Below, in pieces: positions 24,701 to 33,600 of a DNA stretch of 39,453 nucleotides. Made by a program: the position numbers and the translations under genes. The DNA is from Opitutales bacterium (lineage in GTDB: Bacteria; Verrucomicrobiota; Verrucomicrobiia; Opitutales; Oceanipulchritudinaceae): contig JAFIGG010000032.1 of NCBI GenBank assembly GCA_020831485.1, forward strand, positions 1 to 39,453. The letters are read 5' to 3'. Position 1 is the stretch's first letter. Every line of letters starts with the position of its first letter. A model generated the notes under the pieces. The model was not told the DNA's origin, did no database searches, and saw only the letters and a list, made by a program, of their open reading frames with translations.

Positions 24701-27224
24701 GCACGCAATCAATGCTGAAACCGGCGCTGAACTCTGGACCGAAGCAGATCTTGGCAGCAGCTCGTTGACCGCTCCTATCGTAGTTGGCAATACCGTCTAT
24801 GTTGGCAGCGACGATGGCTACCTCGATGCCTTTGACGCGGAGGACGGCAGCCTGCTCTGGAGTTTCGAAGCCGGAGCGGCGGTGCACTCGACCCCTGCGT
24901 TCAGCGATGGCGTCATCTATGTCGGTAGCGACGACGGCGTCTTTGCTGTCGATGCCCTTTCCGGTGAAGCCATCTGGAGTGAAGACTACAGCTTCATCCG
25001 GGCACCGATTGCATTCGGACAGCATTTCATTGATGGCAGTCCGCGTTCCCAGCTCTACCTGGCAGGTATGGACGGAATGCTGACCGCACTGGATGCGGAA
25101 ACCGGTGATTTCCTCTGGGAATACGACACCGGAGCCATGATCCATGGTTCCCCGGCTGTAATTAGCAACGAAGTCTATGTCGCCAACAACGATGGTAAGG
25201 TCTATAAATTAGCTGTTGCAGACGGTGCGATGGAATGGAGTTTTGCCTTTGAAGCCGATGGCGCGATTATTGGCTCTCCTGTTTATGCAAACAGCCGAAT
25301 CCACTTTGCTACCACCGAAGGGACTGTATACGCGGTTCCCGGATTTATAGATGAGCCGGCTGCCCTTTGGACTTACGATCTTGGAGGTGCAGTACGCAGC
25401 TCAATGGTGATGTATGACGAAGCGATCTTTGTTGGTGACGACGATGCCCGCTTCCATGCACTTCAGGGTGGAGAAGAAGGACCGGTGCCAGGAGAGGCTC
25501 CGGAAATCACAGAAGACTTGATTGCCGTTGGTTTTGCCATCGGAGGCGAGGGTATAATTGGTCTCGAATTTGACGGTTCTGGCGACGGTTTGGAAATCGA
25601 ATGGTTCCAGGATGGCGACCTGCTGGAAGGCGATCGCTATAACTTTGAAATCTCCGGTGGATTGGTTGTGTCTGACGTTACGATCGAGGATGTGGGTGAT
25701 TACAGCGTCACCATCCGCAACGATTATGGTGAGGTTACTTCGGGCCCGATATCGGTTGAAGTCTATTCGCGCTATGCGATTGAGCTGACCATGGCCGATG
25801 ACCTCTACAGCGATCCTGCATTGAACGAGGGAACCCTTCGAATCTTTGCAGAAGAAGAGGGTACGGTTGACCTCGAAACGGCCACGCTCGAATTTATGGG
25901 TGGGCGCAGCTCGGGTGATGGCGATGAGGACGATCTTGTCTTCGGCCTGTATAATGGCGATGGCAACAGTGTCTTGGTCGCCGGAGGCGGTATGTTCCCT
26001 GCTGACGACGGGACTATCAGTATACCAAAAGACGGTGAGGTACTTCTGGATGTAAGCCTGAACTTTGCAGATGCAGACGAATACGAACTGTGGTTTTTCT
26101 TGTCCGAGGCGGTTGAACTCTCCGAGAACGATATAATACCGTTTGCTCTGGGAGCACCAGAGATGTTTACCTTCACGGTTCAGGACACCAGCGAAGCACC
26201 GCGTTCGACCTATTCGATGGCCACCCAGTATCCCGATGTAATTCTGGCGGGCACCCAAGAAACCATGTCGGTGACCATCGCTCCTATTGACGAAGGTTTG
26301 ATGGGTTACGAGGCGACTTGGATCCGGATTGAAGCGGACGGCCCCGGCGATGTGACCTTTACGCTTCCAGACGATGCCTTTGGTGGAGATTCCATCGTGA
26401 TTGAAAACAGCGGCGACTACGGTCCGGAGTCCGGATATGAACTCGCAGTTGACTACAATGAGGTCCTGAACTGGGAAGTGGGATTCAGCAGTGTCGGTGA
26501 ATACACCGTGACGCTTGAGTTGATCGCGGATGTCGACGGCACTGAGGTTGTTCTGGCCGAGGCTGAGGACAGCCTGTCTATCGGCGATGTTCCTGCCATC
26601 ACGACTCAGCCCGAGCCCGACACTCAAACCGTGCTGCACGGTTCCAGTGTGAGCTATAGCGCTGCCGCAAGCGGTTACGGAGAACTGGAGTACCAGTGGT
26701 CCAGGGATGGACAGTCCGTCTCTGATTGGTCCACGGATTCCGACCTGACGATTCCGCAGGCGACCAAACGCCATGAAGGCAATTATACGGTGGCTGTTCG
26801 CAGCCCCTTCGGAGAGGACGAAAGTGATTCCGTCGAACTGATTGTGGAGCTGCCCGAAGCTTTGCCTGATGCAGTTGGCGACGCTGAAGTCGCTGATGTT
26901 GATGAAGATACTGGGACTACCTCGTATAATTCCGATTGGCTGGGAGTTTTCTATACACTCGAAGGCAGTATTGGCTGGATCTATACCCAGCGCATTGGCT
27001 GGGCCTACGTCTGGTCCGGTCAGGCTACCGGGACAATGTGGTTCTGGGATCCGCTCGCGGATTTGGTTTTCTACACCGACGAAGAGATTCATCCCTTCGT
27101 CTATTCGGAAACCATCGGCTTTGCCGTCTATGCCCGCGGTGCCGGCAACAAACGCTACCTGCATGTGCTCAGCGATGACGAGATCATTGACCTGGACCTC
27201 GAAGGCGGAGAACCCGACCTCTGA
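15756..27224 (+). CDS. Giant secreted modular protein 2 (18 PPC-like units, InlB-B-like, CARDB-like, PQQ-type propeller, Ig-like domains)
   Basis: The 3822-residue protein has a signal peptide (1-20, cleavage after AWA). Residues 21-2407 hold 18 PPC-like units colinear with protein 1. Residues 2408-2476 resemble the divergent InlB B-repeat (GEGSVAIEPEDYVAGDTVEL ending in W-x-W-x-GD). Residues 2477-2878 hold several CARDB-like beta-sandwiches, and 2879-3240 an eight-repeat PQQ-type propeller with motifs such as VYVGSDDG and LDAETGDFLW. An Ig-like domain (3248-3338), two spacer domains, another Ig-like domain (3614-3701) and the shared C-terminal domain (3702-3822) follow. No PQQ-enzyme catalytic context is seen, so the propeller is probably structural or binding. 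The ATG at 15756 starts the signal peptide; the GTG at 15588 is an alternative. Secretion is confident; function is unknown. Confidence 0.85.
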   Translation: MRTFTRFALYWILTAPLAWAGLDFTSTDSVDADSQQPYAIDVPADADGWRIVLQAEGLSLELWEGADTSGSADYSGQIYAGTSTIIVDGEDLTEGVWTIGIENSGVEPVDYTLTGEEMPAVRTLDWDAGDGANAYSVGSESTGGVYYFEVETQSAALGLWRQALNIQSGEARLLLRESSSQLASPSNHDYDSEMTDVGGGVVRTDAGEGDLWQLTVIAEAGAEWSLVAGDVEVTDLGDLAASDSDASSADTQIKGEGVRFFRTSIPQEALGWHLWLKPEVGSSDTWVAEMRVRETGEGALPTPGWNNNWDTLSGAEYDFAFEGQGLMVPEAGSSWEDPLFEPGDSAFYVAVVGNPGDSFYFDSRQQAVESISFDSITDELGGDGSWFYSFNLHIPSELTGWEVTALAEQGNAFVAARQSQLPNADNNQAFSEVEGADNSFTIIADSLSGGSSFVTVYGDQESVSFRLQNREPLITEIDFEDTVTNDEPDRTGWRYYRISDINSQAFNWLLELDNQAPDSEIAIRRNNIPGYRESRSNGNESSHEENDSSSDLGFLQRPDHPPDIWYIGVYNPDSALGEFTLESGPIVPIPLSLDGTVSDQEIQTGEWVFYEFVIPENLEFEGEAIEGWELRLNVPNGQVMNMVLQRGQMPTGTFNAFGSIGRAESWSTSQRQNASSNWVGRVNKADGSREILHSYGMGQPLQAGTYYLAVANGNFADPAEFNLHSRLIGSDGSGLYYEIKDLAFDDSGDQSSVAEGTLDPLGVSYYAVDIPENKSSWRVTLELPEDHEANLFLRKDFLPNSAIAFNSNTSNATQNIYDPLGNPSFNAFGRQVRLDTDGRESFDLWPASGEEYVEPGRYYIMVASEGQNPSGNNESGAEPIDYTVISHGEIPVQNLGMIDSGELEELIGESYAFGEINYYRFELPEGELGIRIALENVEEGNPVLRLRDGEMPANLYNHAESTGGLNLFYGHYNPVSYRWWDENILYLTNPEGGPYHLTVGARLPLSESTYDLAFEGIEAPAIDIDNPTPMTIEGIQPGEWVFYEVDVPEDVLGWEVNLLEWVGSSNTNDRPAIALRPELLPRDTSNTGWSGNVQPRDRTAPIWNSHRTLAKRSGEWTGLHRSPDDGLQFRTYLHSIPMGQPMSPGVHYVGFHNPGSSDEPLDITWTNRAIGPEAEDFSHPVRDLEFDGSSTGTLEPRELAYYQVEIPEDTYQSWHFELLLPEHESRGDEALLLVRKDYIPNTESNSSSSFDLSTPTSGNHQQLRLDLDGEESFVLWPKSGEDYIPGGTYYLMVASQGQSPDKGFNRIGVGEIDYELVSHGEYEIPAGNLLGELSPGDAMSISGAYGKGKVSYYQFEIPELVEAIELRMNVLNGDPIMRLSRGIFPGSIPVNQYGHYSGHGSVGVSTSLITRTDSSSTPLAGVYTLMVIHDGTSDFEAAEYEITLEDTGPTVIEDIDGFADSDVTIDGGEWAYYRVTVPEKIDGWDLLAWELSITDWEGPEPPVMVISKDEFPSSVSATGSGTKNRSGFVTDWDSGDRLVVRGNHRRDWTWRTESADGDEYERITISLPLGQPLQAGEYYIGFRSAQASSDPITFSWNSTAIGLEGSGMTHEVAELSMDGSVSGSLAPREVAHYYVDIPANTPHWQMTLDLDEGHQAIAYIRGTYLPLNQAQATSHNNPARWSTSETLSGTSLTAPHVRLNQEGNQSFAIWPDNGEDSIEAGRYYISVVGIGQDPVESNRVGTGEVNYTLNNGPIEIHDLGDAIAFGDSVSVEGETYEAGRYNFYRFEIADDNEVIEIRLANRVGDPYFYINSGINAPRLRLGGSGAYLRNHFSDHFPVYNWQQFVTLTDMEPGVYTMAVGDGLNSIDGDGGYELQINSIAPVNIPFTAGTFPVSGSLIQDQSDFYRVDVSDTLELRTGDLDEEEVTVLGWKVSITEASGETRFRIRRGDLPEGSSAGSEQSNWSQGTQLIVPPLLETAEFYIEVQGVEATDYTLVSEPIVMDSLDYVWEMPAHGSVPDESRFGNSQSDISSDGMELDAGEFHLYAIEVPEDNGALLRTVLEKISGDELGLYLHPHTLPTTSHSESSGFGSIRVHSMSGSATTQYGNWVPETLVETDRMEPGIWFVKVQAEGASANYHLRLDHNAADLVQDLALEGGSIEGQNLLATDWRYYRVEMPENPEDMPAEWNITFSDPAENVVMYIRDTIPPGLWSNTNMSTSTAYFNPRDWTRDGFWSQNRQGPENRRFTSPGTYTLTGEMLRPGKTYYLGFRADSASTFAVSSDIGEDTIGSMYGVFASIEGTGAWLEEDLEPGEVKTWAVEFPAEAQRWRSIAENNPELEFYVGHHGLLPDFDGDWNFLESESEADWEAQRNFFSSYREFENTFYLTAVNTGSATESFTMFIDWRDEDSFNHNISIVGEGSVAIEPEDYVAGDTVELTAIEDVGWMFSAWTGDEESTDNPLTVTSFEELDITAEFVPFEGVFVQSAELITEELLLSYSWGEEVEIEVTIPNTSDSSASIVPEVMFDDGSTTWTVEFDPIEVPGGETETVILTYNMESVMPSGSGDFDVWVNEIHAGSFLGIYLEAYLYYSYDDYELEIGDTEWVEYRLHAPADEDIEMDIYFTVDGVEFDRHEAVSASAGFNSGWDYFEWIVDEAGEFEVMVNTVHALGSPATVIDPDGMPPGEGDVEIANISAPTEAIVGEPVSIRVTVEETGGSYDGTIELVLSLDGDAVDSQTVSVSAGETTMHAFSYIFDASGTYNGSVNDETFVIEVEAAEVDVEFNNLQVSSTELHNGSYLEVTANVENLDSIPGEADVRFIVNDLIGGPLADPPVEIHTETARIPMDSEESQTVIFYYEFFGPGEYSVAIGDLAPVEVTVLPGWSQFGYGHHNQQVGSFGAPQFSVQARWEFEADDQSFAYIRGEAIVVGDVVYFGSYPGAVFALDVDSGDPVWGSPFEPDGMVDKSPAYSNGRVFVTTAGSDSTSLHAINAETGAELWTEADLGSSSLTAPIVVGNTVYVGSDDGYLDAFDAEDGSLLWSFEAGAAVHSTPAFSDGVIYVGSDDGVFAVDALSGEAIWSEDYSFIRAPIAFGQHFIDGSPRSQLYLAGMDGMLTALDAETGDFLWEYDTGAMIHGSPAVISNEVYVANNDGKVYKLAVADGAMEWSFAFEADGAIIGSPVYANSRIHFATTEGTVYAVPGFIDEPAALWTYDLGGAVRSSMVMYDEAIFVGDDDARFHALQGGEEGPVPGEAPEITEDLIAVGFAIGGEGIIGLEFDGSGDGLEIEWFQDGDLLEGDRYNFEISGGLVVSDVTIEDVGDYSVTIRNDYGEVTSGPISVEVYSRYAIELTMADDLYSDPALNEGTLRIFAEEEGTVDLETATLEFMGGRSSGDGDEDDLVFGLYNGDGNSVLVAGGGMFPADDGTISIPKDGEVLLDVSLNFADADEYELWFFLSEAVELSENDIIPFALGAPEMFTFTVQDTSEAPRSTYSMATQYPDVILAGTQETMSVTIAPIDEGLMGYEATWIRIEADGPGDVTFTLPDDAFGGDSIVIENSGDYGPESGYELAVDYNEVLNWEVGFSSVGEYTVTLELIADVDGTEVVLAEAEDSLSIGDVPAITTQPEPDTQTVLHGSSVSYSAAASGYGELEYQWSRDGQSVSDWSTDSDLTIPQATKRHEGNYTVAVRSPFGEDESDSVELIVELPEALPDAVGDAEVADVDEDTGTTSYNSDWLGVFYTLEGSIGWIYTQRIGWAYVWSGQATGTMWFWDPLADLVFYTDEEIHPFVYSETIGFAVYARGAGNKRYLHVLSDDEIIDLDLEGGEPDL
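17562..21443 (+). repeat. Three tandem copies of the three-unit super-repeat in giant gene 2
   Basis: Copies run 17562-18860, 18861-20150 and 20151-21443 (433, 430 and 431 codons), in the same A-B-C unit order as in gene 1 and at the corresponding place in the array. The boundaries are set at the GEW-x-(F/Y)YE or GEWAYYR openings. Confidence 0.8.
22977..25470 (+). other. InlB-B/CARDB/PQQ-propeller cassette of protein 2
   Basis: Between the last PPC-like unit (ending in DWRDED) and the first Ig-like domain lie an InlB-B-like repeat (22977-23183), CARDB-like sandwiches (about 23184-24389) and an eight-repeat propeller (24390 to about 25470) opening with WSQFGYGHHN. Protein 1 passes directly from DWRDED through a short Asp/Pro linker to its Ig-like domain, so the cassette is a clean insertion or loss. 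Confidence 0.7.
26859..27221 (+). other. C-terminal Trp/Tyr-rich domain of protein 2
   Basis: The final 121 residues contain NSDWLGVFY, GWIY, GWAYVWSGQ, MWFWDPLADL, TDEEIHPFVY, GFAVYARG and LHVLSDDEIIDLDLEG. They are nearly the same as in protein 3, and stretches of DNA are identical (for example 27168-27190 and 39310-39332), pointing to a recent duplication or gene conversion at this end. Confidence 0.75.
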
Positions 27225-27242
27225 TGTGAGGATGAATTCAGA

Positions 27243-27306
27243 GGGCGCGAGGGCGCACCCGACCCGCTAGACGGGAGGGTGGACGCCCTCGTCCGCCCCC
27301 TTTTCC
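27243..27306. terminator. GC-rich double palindrome after giant gene 2 (repeat family B)
   Basis: The stretch begins with GGGCGCGAGGGCGCACCC (27243-27260) and ends with a strong hairpin: GGGTGGACG (27277-27285), loop CCCT and CGTCCGCCC (27290-27298), with one wobble pair. CCTTTT follows at 27299-27304. This is a good rho-independent terminator candidate on the plus strand. A second copy of the same element lies after giant gene 3 at 39379-39426. Confidence 0.65.
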
Positions 27307-27346
27307 TAAGTATTGGCTAGGCAACCTTTACGGAGTGCTCATTCAG

Positions 27347-27396
27347 TTATAAGCGGGTATCCGAAGATCCCCTTTAGCAGAATTAATATTTTCTGC
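27347..27396 (+). promoter_or_regulatory. Shared upstream element and dyad of giant gene 3
   Basis: TTATAAGCG (27347-27355) is 254 bp before the chosen ATG. TTTAG...AATT starts 26 bp downstream (27373), the same spacing as before gene 2. The overlapping dyad GCAGAA/TTCTGC (27377-27382 and 27391-27396) could be an operator. Confidence 0.33.
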
Positions 27397-27600
27397 ACCT
27401 CCTTCACAGAGGGCTTCAAGTCAATATAAGAAAAATTTATCCCGAATTTAGGGTTGTCTTTGAATGGGGATTGGGCGCGAGCCCTTGAATCTGCAGGGGG
27501 GGTATTTGATAGTATGGGGCAAATTCGTCTGTTTGCTCAGCCCAATCTTGTGGCTGTGCCTGTGTCAGACAAAAGGAACTCAAACTCTATTGAGACCACC

Positions 27601-30600
27601 ATGCAGAATACCATCCGTTACTTTTCATCTACAATATTTTCCGCATTTTCTGGGGGCCATCTACGCTATGCAGGTAGAAGCCTCTGGCGCAAGGCTCTCA
27701 GCACAGTTAGCTGTCTAGGTATGGGGCTTGTGGTGGGAGTGCCCGTTTTTGCTGAAGAATCGTTTTCAACCAGTGGAACCCTGCCAGCTGGGGAATGGAC
27801 ATACGAAACTATCGAAGTTCCTGCGGAGAGTGAAGGACTGCGTGTCGTGATTTCCAGCGAAGATGGTGATCCGGAACTCTATCTGCGGGAGGGAGAGAAC
27901 CCGACTGAAAGTGAATACGATTATGCGGGAAGTTCCTTTTCTAAGGAAACATTTACATCGACCATCCTTGTGCCGGCAGATGAGCTGAGTGAGGGCACTT
28001 GGCACATAGGTGCTTATAATCCTGACAGTCAGTCACTCGAATACAGCCTTTCTGCGAAAGAAGCACCTGCGTCGATTGAGCTTGATTGGGACGAAGGGGA
28101 TGGGAGTAATGCCTTTGAAGTGACCGACAGTGATGGGGGGAAGTATAAGTTTACGATAGCTACCCGTGAGACTCAGCTCGGAGCCTGGCGGCAGTCCTTG
28201 GCGGTCGAATCGGGGAAGGCCCAGCTCTTTGTGCGGGAACACGATCCAGCAGCACCAGATAATTACGATCTGGGTAGCGATTTGAATGAATTCGGTGCTG
28301 GTTGGGTTCTGCCCCTCGATACGGAAAACGTGTCTGGGACAATATGGCATATAACCGTAGCCGTCGAGCCGGGCTCGGATTGGAGTCTTGTGTCCGGTGA
28401 CGTGCCGGTCATTGATTTGGGAGAGCTGGCCGAGGACGCTTCCAGTGGAAGCGAGGCCTACGACAACGCGGATCCCGATATCCCAGCGGGTGTGATTCCT
28501 CCGGAAGGAGTGCGCTTTTTCCGCACCACGCTGCCGCAGGGAACCCGTGCATGGAGATTGTGGTTGCAAACCGAAGATGGCAGCGATACCTGGATGCGCT
28601 TATTTGATCTGCGCGCCGGACAGGTGCCGACACCCGACTCCAATGGAGACTGGGATAGTTTTTCCGCTTATGATGAGTTTAGAGCCGAAGGTCAGAACTT
28701 GCTTGTTCCGCCAGAGATCGAGGCGGGCGAAGGGGTTAATTACTATGTCGCCGTGATTGCCGATGCGGGAGAGAGTTTCCGTCTTGATTCACGTCAACAG
28801 CCGGTAACAGACGTCGACTTTGACGATGAAACAACGGTTGTCTACGGTGGCGACGGATCGTGGTTCCATACCTTTCGCATCGCTGATGTGCCGGATGACA
28901 TTCTTGGCTGGGAGGTAACGTCGCTGCAGGAATCGGGCGACCCGTTCATCGCCGCACGGCGGGATGAAGTCGCGAGCCACCGCTACAGCGATGCTTTCTC
29001 CGAGGTTGAGGATGAGGTGAACAACTCTTTCACCTTCATTCCACCCGAGCTTTCGGATGGCACCTATTTTGTGACGGTGTATGGATCGGATGACTTTACC
29101 TTCCGATTGAGGAACGGTGTGCCCGAAGTGACTACAATCGACTTTGAGAGTTCAACGGCCAACGATGAACCTGACCGGGCGGGTTGGCGCTACTACCAGA
29201 TGCCGGAGAGTGAGGATCAGGTGCGGGCTTTGGGCTGGATGCTCGATCTGGCCGACCATGCTCCCGACACGCGCATTGCAATTCGGCGGAATGATCTGCC
29301 AGGCAGCATTAACTACCGTACTGGTGGAGGTTCCAGCACAACCACGCATGTGCTTGAAGAGGGCGAGCACGGATATCTGCAACGTCCCGAACATGAATCT
29401 GATTTCTACTACATCGGTGTTTATACCGAGGAGGCTGCACTCGGCAACTTTGTGCTCGAATCGGGCGCAGTCGAACCGCCCGAGGTCGATTTGGAAACGC
29501 CTGCGACCGAGGTCGAAGGGTTGCGTCCTGGCGAGTGGGCCTACTTTAAGTTTGAGCTTCCGGATACCTACGACGGGCACGAAGTGCTCGGATGGGAATT
29601 GCGGTCGAGCAGGATCTCCGGCAGCCTGAACGGCATGCTGTTGCGTCGCGATCAGTTGCCGAAAAATACCTTTTCCTCCAGCGGAATTGGGAGCCGAACC
29701 TCCTGGGGTTCGGGCGACAGCTCCTTCAGTACTCTCGACTGGACGCGACGACAGCAAACGGCTGACGGCAGCACAGGTGGAATGGAAAGGGTCATTTCCT
29801 TCGGCATGGGCCAGCCACTTGAACCGGGTACCTACTACATGGGTGTTCAAGCGGATATATGGATCGATGATCCTGCAACCTTCAGTTGGCAGAGCCGATT
29901 GATCGGCGCCGAAGGGTCAGGCTTTGCCTACGAAATCGGCGAACTCGATTACGATGGTGGCGTCAGCTCAGAGTCCTTGGACCCGCGCGAAGTTGCTTAT
30001 TACACTGTCGAGATCGGAGAGAATGTCTCCAGCTGGCGTCTGCGCCTCGACCTGCCGGATGAACATGAAGCGCATATGGTCCTGCGCAAGGATTACCTGC
30101 CGAGCCTCGAGGTACAGGACACTGAACTCTGGTCGAATATTTACGATCCGCTGGGATCGATTGACGACCCCAGTCGAGATGGCCGTCATGTCCGCCTCAG
30201 CCGCGATGGAAGTGAATTTTATGACCTATGGCCAGAGGAAGGGGAGGACTACGTTGAGCCCGGTGAGTATTACATTCTGGTCGTGAGCGAAGGACAAAAT
30301 CCAGAAGGTGCGAGCCAGATTGGCGAGGGCGAAGTGGATTATACCCTGACTTCCGTGGGCGAGGTTCCGGTTATGGATTTGGGCACCGTTGACGCGGGTG
30401 AGGAGATCTTCGAATCTAACCGTAGCTTTGCAAATGGTATCGATCGGAATTACTACACCGTTGAGGTCCCCGCAGGTGCGCTGGGCGTGCGTATTGGAAT
30501 TGAGGACGTTCAGGGTGCCCCCGAGGCCGGTGTTATTGAGGGGATGGTGCCACCAGCCATGAGCAACTACGGCACCTATAATACCCGTAGTGTGGAATGG

Positions 30601-33600
30601 AGCGGCGAGCAGCGGATCTACGTTTCGAACCCCGAGCCGGGTCCGCTCAGCATTGCCGTGCATGCCGACGTGGTTGAATCCGATGAATACAGTCTGCGCG
30701 TCGAGGGGATTGAGGCCGAAACCGTGCCGATCGATGATTTTGAAACAACTGTAGAAGGCCTTTCGCCGGGCGAGTGGACCTTCTATGAAGTCGAGGTTCC
30801 GGACGACGGAACCTTCCGTGGTTGGGAAGTCTTTGTGCAGGACTGGGAAGGAGACTCGCAGCCGACCATAACCATCGGCTATGAGCACATCGCCACGTCA
30901 ACTTCCAACGAGGGCTGGCCTCCGACTATCGCTACCGGTCCGGCTAGAGCCAGTTTCACTACATCGCGTTCCGTTGCCGGTTCCGGGGCCAATTGGACAG
31001 GACTTCCAGAGGGCCTCGACGGTCGGGATCCGGAAGCATACCGCATTACCCTCGCGGAGGAGCGACCTTTGGTGCCTGGGACATACTACGTGGGTTTCAA
31101 AGCCGATGAGTCCGACGCTGAGGCGATAAGCTTTGATTGGACGAGTCGGGCAGTGGGTGATTATGAAAGCGGCTATTATTACGAGATTTTTCCAATCGAT
31201 TTTGGACGCCCCGCAGGCGGACAAATCGATCCGCGCGAGGTTCATTACTACCTCTTCGAGGTCGAGGAAGAAGACGAGCTTACAAATGTGCGCTTCAATC
31301 TGGAATTATCGGGCGAAGATGAAGGCGATGATGCCCAGCTTTACATCCGCGAAGGCTGGATTCCAAACACCTACGGCCAGTCAACCTCAGCCGCTGACCC
31401 GGCGCAGGCGACGGAGCCCCATCAAGTGCGGTTGAACAAAGAAGGGAATGACCAGTTCGTTCTCTGGCCACGGAACCAGGCAGAATATGTTCAAGAGGGC
31501 ATCTACTACCTCATGGTCGTGGGCGAAGGCCAGAATCCGGACCGCGACGAAGGAATCATCGGCGAGGGCAGTGTTAATTATTCGCTTAGTGCCGAAGAGG
31601 TCGCTCCCGATCATCTCGGAGTGCTCGACGTTGAAGATCCGATTGTAGAAACCGGATCCTACGAACCCGGTGAAGTCCGGTATTATCAGTTCGACCTTCC
31701 CGAGGGCGTCGAAAGCCTGCAGGTTCGGCTTGAGGATACGGATGGCGATCCGCTCATGACCCTGCGTGAGGGCGAATTCCCGTCCCGCATGTACAGCAGT
31801 TACTACGGTCACTTCAGCGGCTACAGCACAGCATTCGAACGACGGGACTCAAGTCTTATAACCATCGCTGATCCCGATGCTGGTACCTACAATGTTATGG
31901 TGGCTCATGGTGGTGGGACGGAAGCGAATCCGAGTGTTGCTGAAGGGAGTTATACCCTTAGGGTTGAAGCCACTGGTGCTGTTGAGATTCCCATGGATGG
32001 GTACAGCGATTCGGTTTCAGATCTGGGTGCCGGTGAGTGGGCCTACTACGTCGTCGAAGTTCCCGAAACGATAGAAGGCGAGGAAGTCCTGGGCTGGGAG
32101 GTCCGGGTGACCGATTGGTCGGGCGAAGGTCCGCCTTTAATGGCGATCAACCGTGGTTCGGTTCCTCCTGGAACAACGACCATCTCGTCTGCAGGGAGTT
32201 GGGATGAGGATGGTCAATGGATGTCAACCCAAGCTCACAACTGGACTGAACGGGATTTCTCGGCCGATGGCAGTGTCGAATACGAACAAATTGTTATCGC
32301 AACGGCAATGAGACGACCCTTGGAGCCAGGCACCTTTTATATTGGTTTTGAAAATACTGCAGACAGTGGTTCCGTTAGCTTTGATTGGACCAGCCGGGCG
32401 ATTGGACCGGAGGACTCCGGTATGAGCTATGAAGCAGACTTGATCGATTTTGAGGATGGCTCTACTTCGGGCAGTCTGGACCCACGGGAAATCGCCGTTT
32501 ATGCCGTGGATATTCCTGAGGAGACGCCTAGTTGGAAAGTGGAGCTCGACGTCGAAGACGGGCATGAAGCCTTGCTTTATTTGCGTCGGGAATATGTGGC
32601 AGACACCCGGTCAAACCGGACTGCCACGGGCAATCCGGATGGTAGCCTTGTTCAGATGGATACTCCGGGAAACCAGCATTTCGCCACCTGGCCCTCTCGC
32701 CATGATGAGTATCTGGAGCCGGGACGTTACTACCTGACCGTTGCCTCCGCCGGCCAATCTCCGTCCGACAATAACTGGATCGGGACCGGTGCCGTTGAAT
32801 ACACGCTTCGCAGCTACGGTGAGGTCGATGTGCACGATCTTGGGACTGTGGCTGCCGGAGTTGAGCTGACGGAAACTGATCGCAGTTACGACAGCAGTGA
32901 AGTTCACTACTACCGCTTTCAAGTTCCCGAGGGCTTGCCCGCCCTCGAATTGCAGCTGTTCGACCGCGACGGCTCGCCGACGATCAGTCTGCATCGGGAC
33001 GAGATTGCCCCCGGAGCGGAACGATGGGGATCGACGCTCGGACTCACTTCGGGTAATTACAGTGGGCGCTCACCGGAGTGGCAGTCGCAGGACTTTCTGA
33101 CTCTTGGAAACCCGGAAGCCGGGGTCTACACCATGGCCGTTGCTCATGGAATCGTGAGCGGAACGGGTGGCTATAGCCTCCGGGTGCGCGGGATCGAGCC
33201 GGCGGCTCTGGATTTTGCAGCTGCAGCCGATACTGTTTCGGGCGAAGTTGGAGAGGGTCAGAGCTCCTTTTATCAGACGGAAGTCGGCACCGAGGTCGAT
33301 GTCGGCGAGGGAGCCGAATCCCAAATGGAGGATGTCATCGGCTGGCGTCTGAGACTGCAGACGAGCGAAGGTGAAGCTGAAGCGCGCGTGCGATTTGGCG
33401 AGACGCCTCAAGGTGGCGACTTTGAAAACGATCAAACCCGCTGGCAGCAGGGAAGCTTGCTGATCGCTCCGCCGAACATTGAACCGGGCGAATGGTTTGT
33501 CGAAGTAAGGGGCGTGACCGCTGCCGAATACACCCTGGAATCACAGGCCATTACCCTGGATTCACTCGAGCGGGAAATCTGGGAAATGCCGGCGCGCGAT

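Larger units (their letters stand above)
27225..27600. other. Intergenic region between giant genes 2 and 3
   Basis: This 376-bp gap holds the palindromic repeat at 27243-27298, TTATAAGCG at 27347-27355, TTTAGCAGAATT from 27373 and a dyad GCAGAA-N8-TTCTGC at 27377-27396. A frame open from a TTG at 27454 joins gene 3, but its 49-residue peptide has no similarity to the other leaders. No separate gene is seen. Confidence 0.5.

Noticed and set aside
25401-27164. 587-codon open frame on the minus strand inside giant gene 2
   Set aside because: It lies fully antisense to the conserved propeller, Ig and C-terminal regions, the protein shows no recognisable domain, and it reflects codon bias of the plus-strand gene.
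27601-27753. Possible lipoprotein signal (STVSC) in giant protein 3
   Set aside because: The residue at -3 is Thr and the hydrophobic core follows the Cys instead of preceding it, so it does not fit a lipobox; a standard cleavage after PVFA is better.
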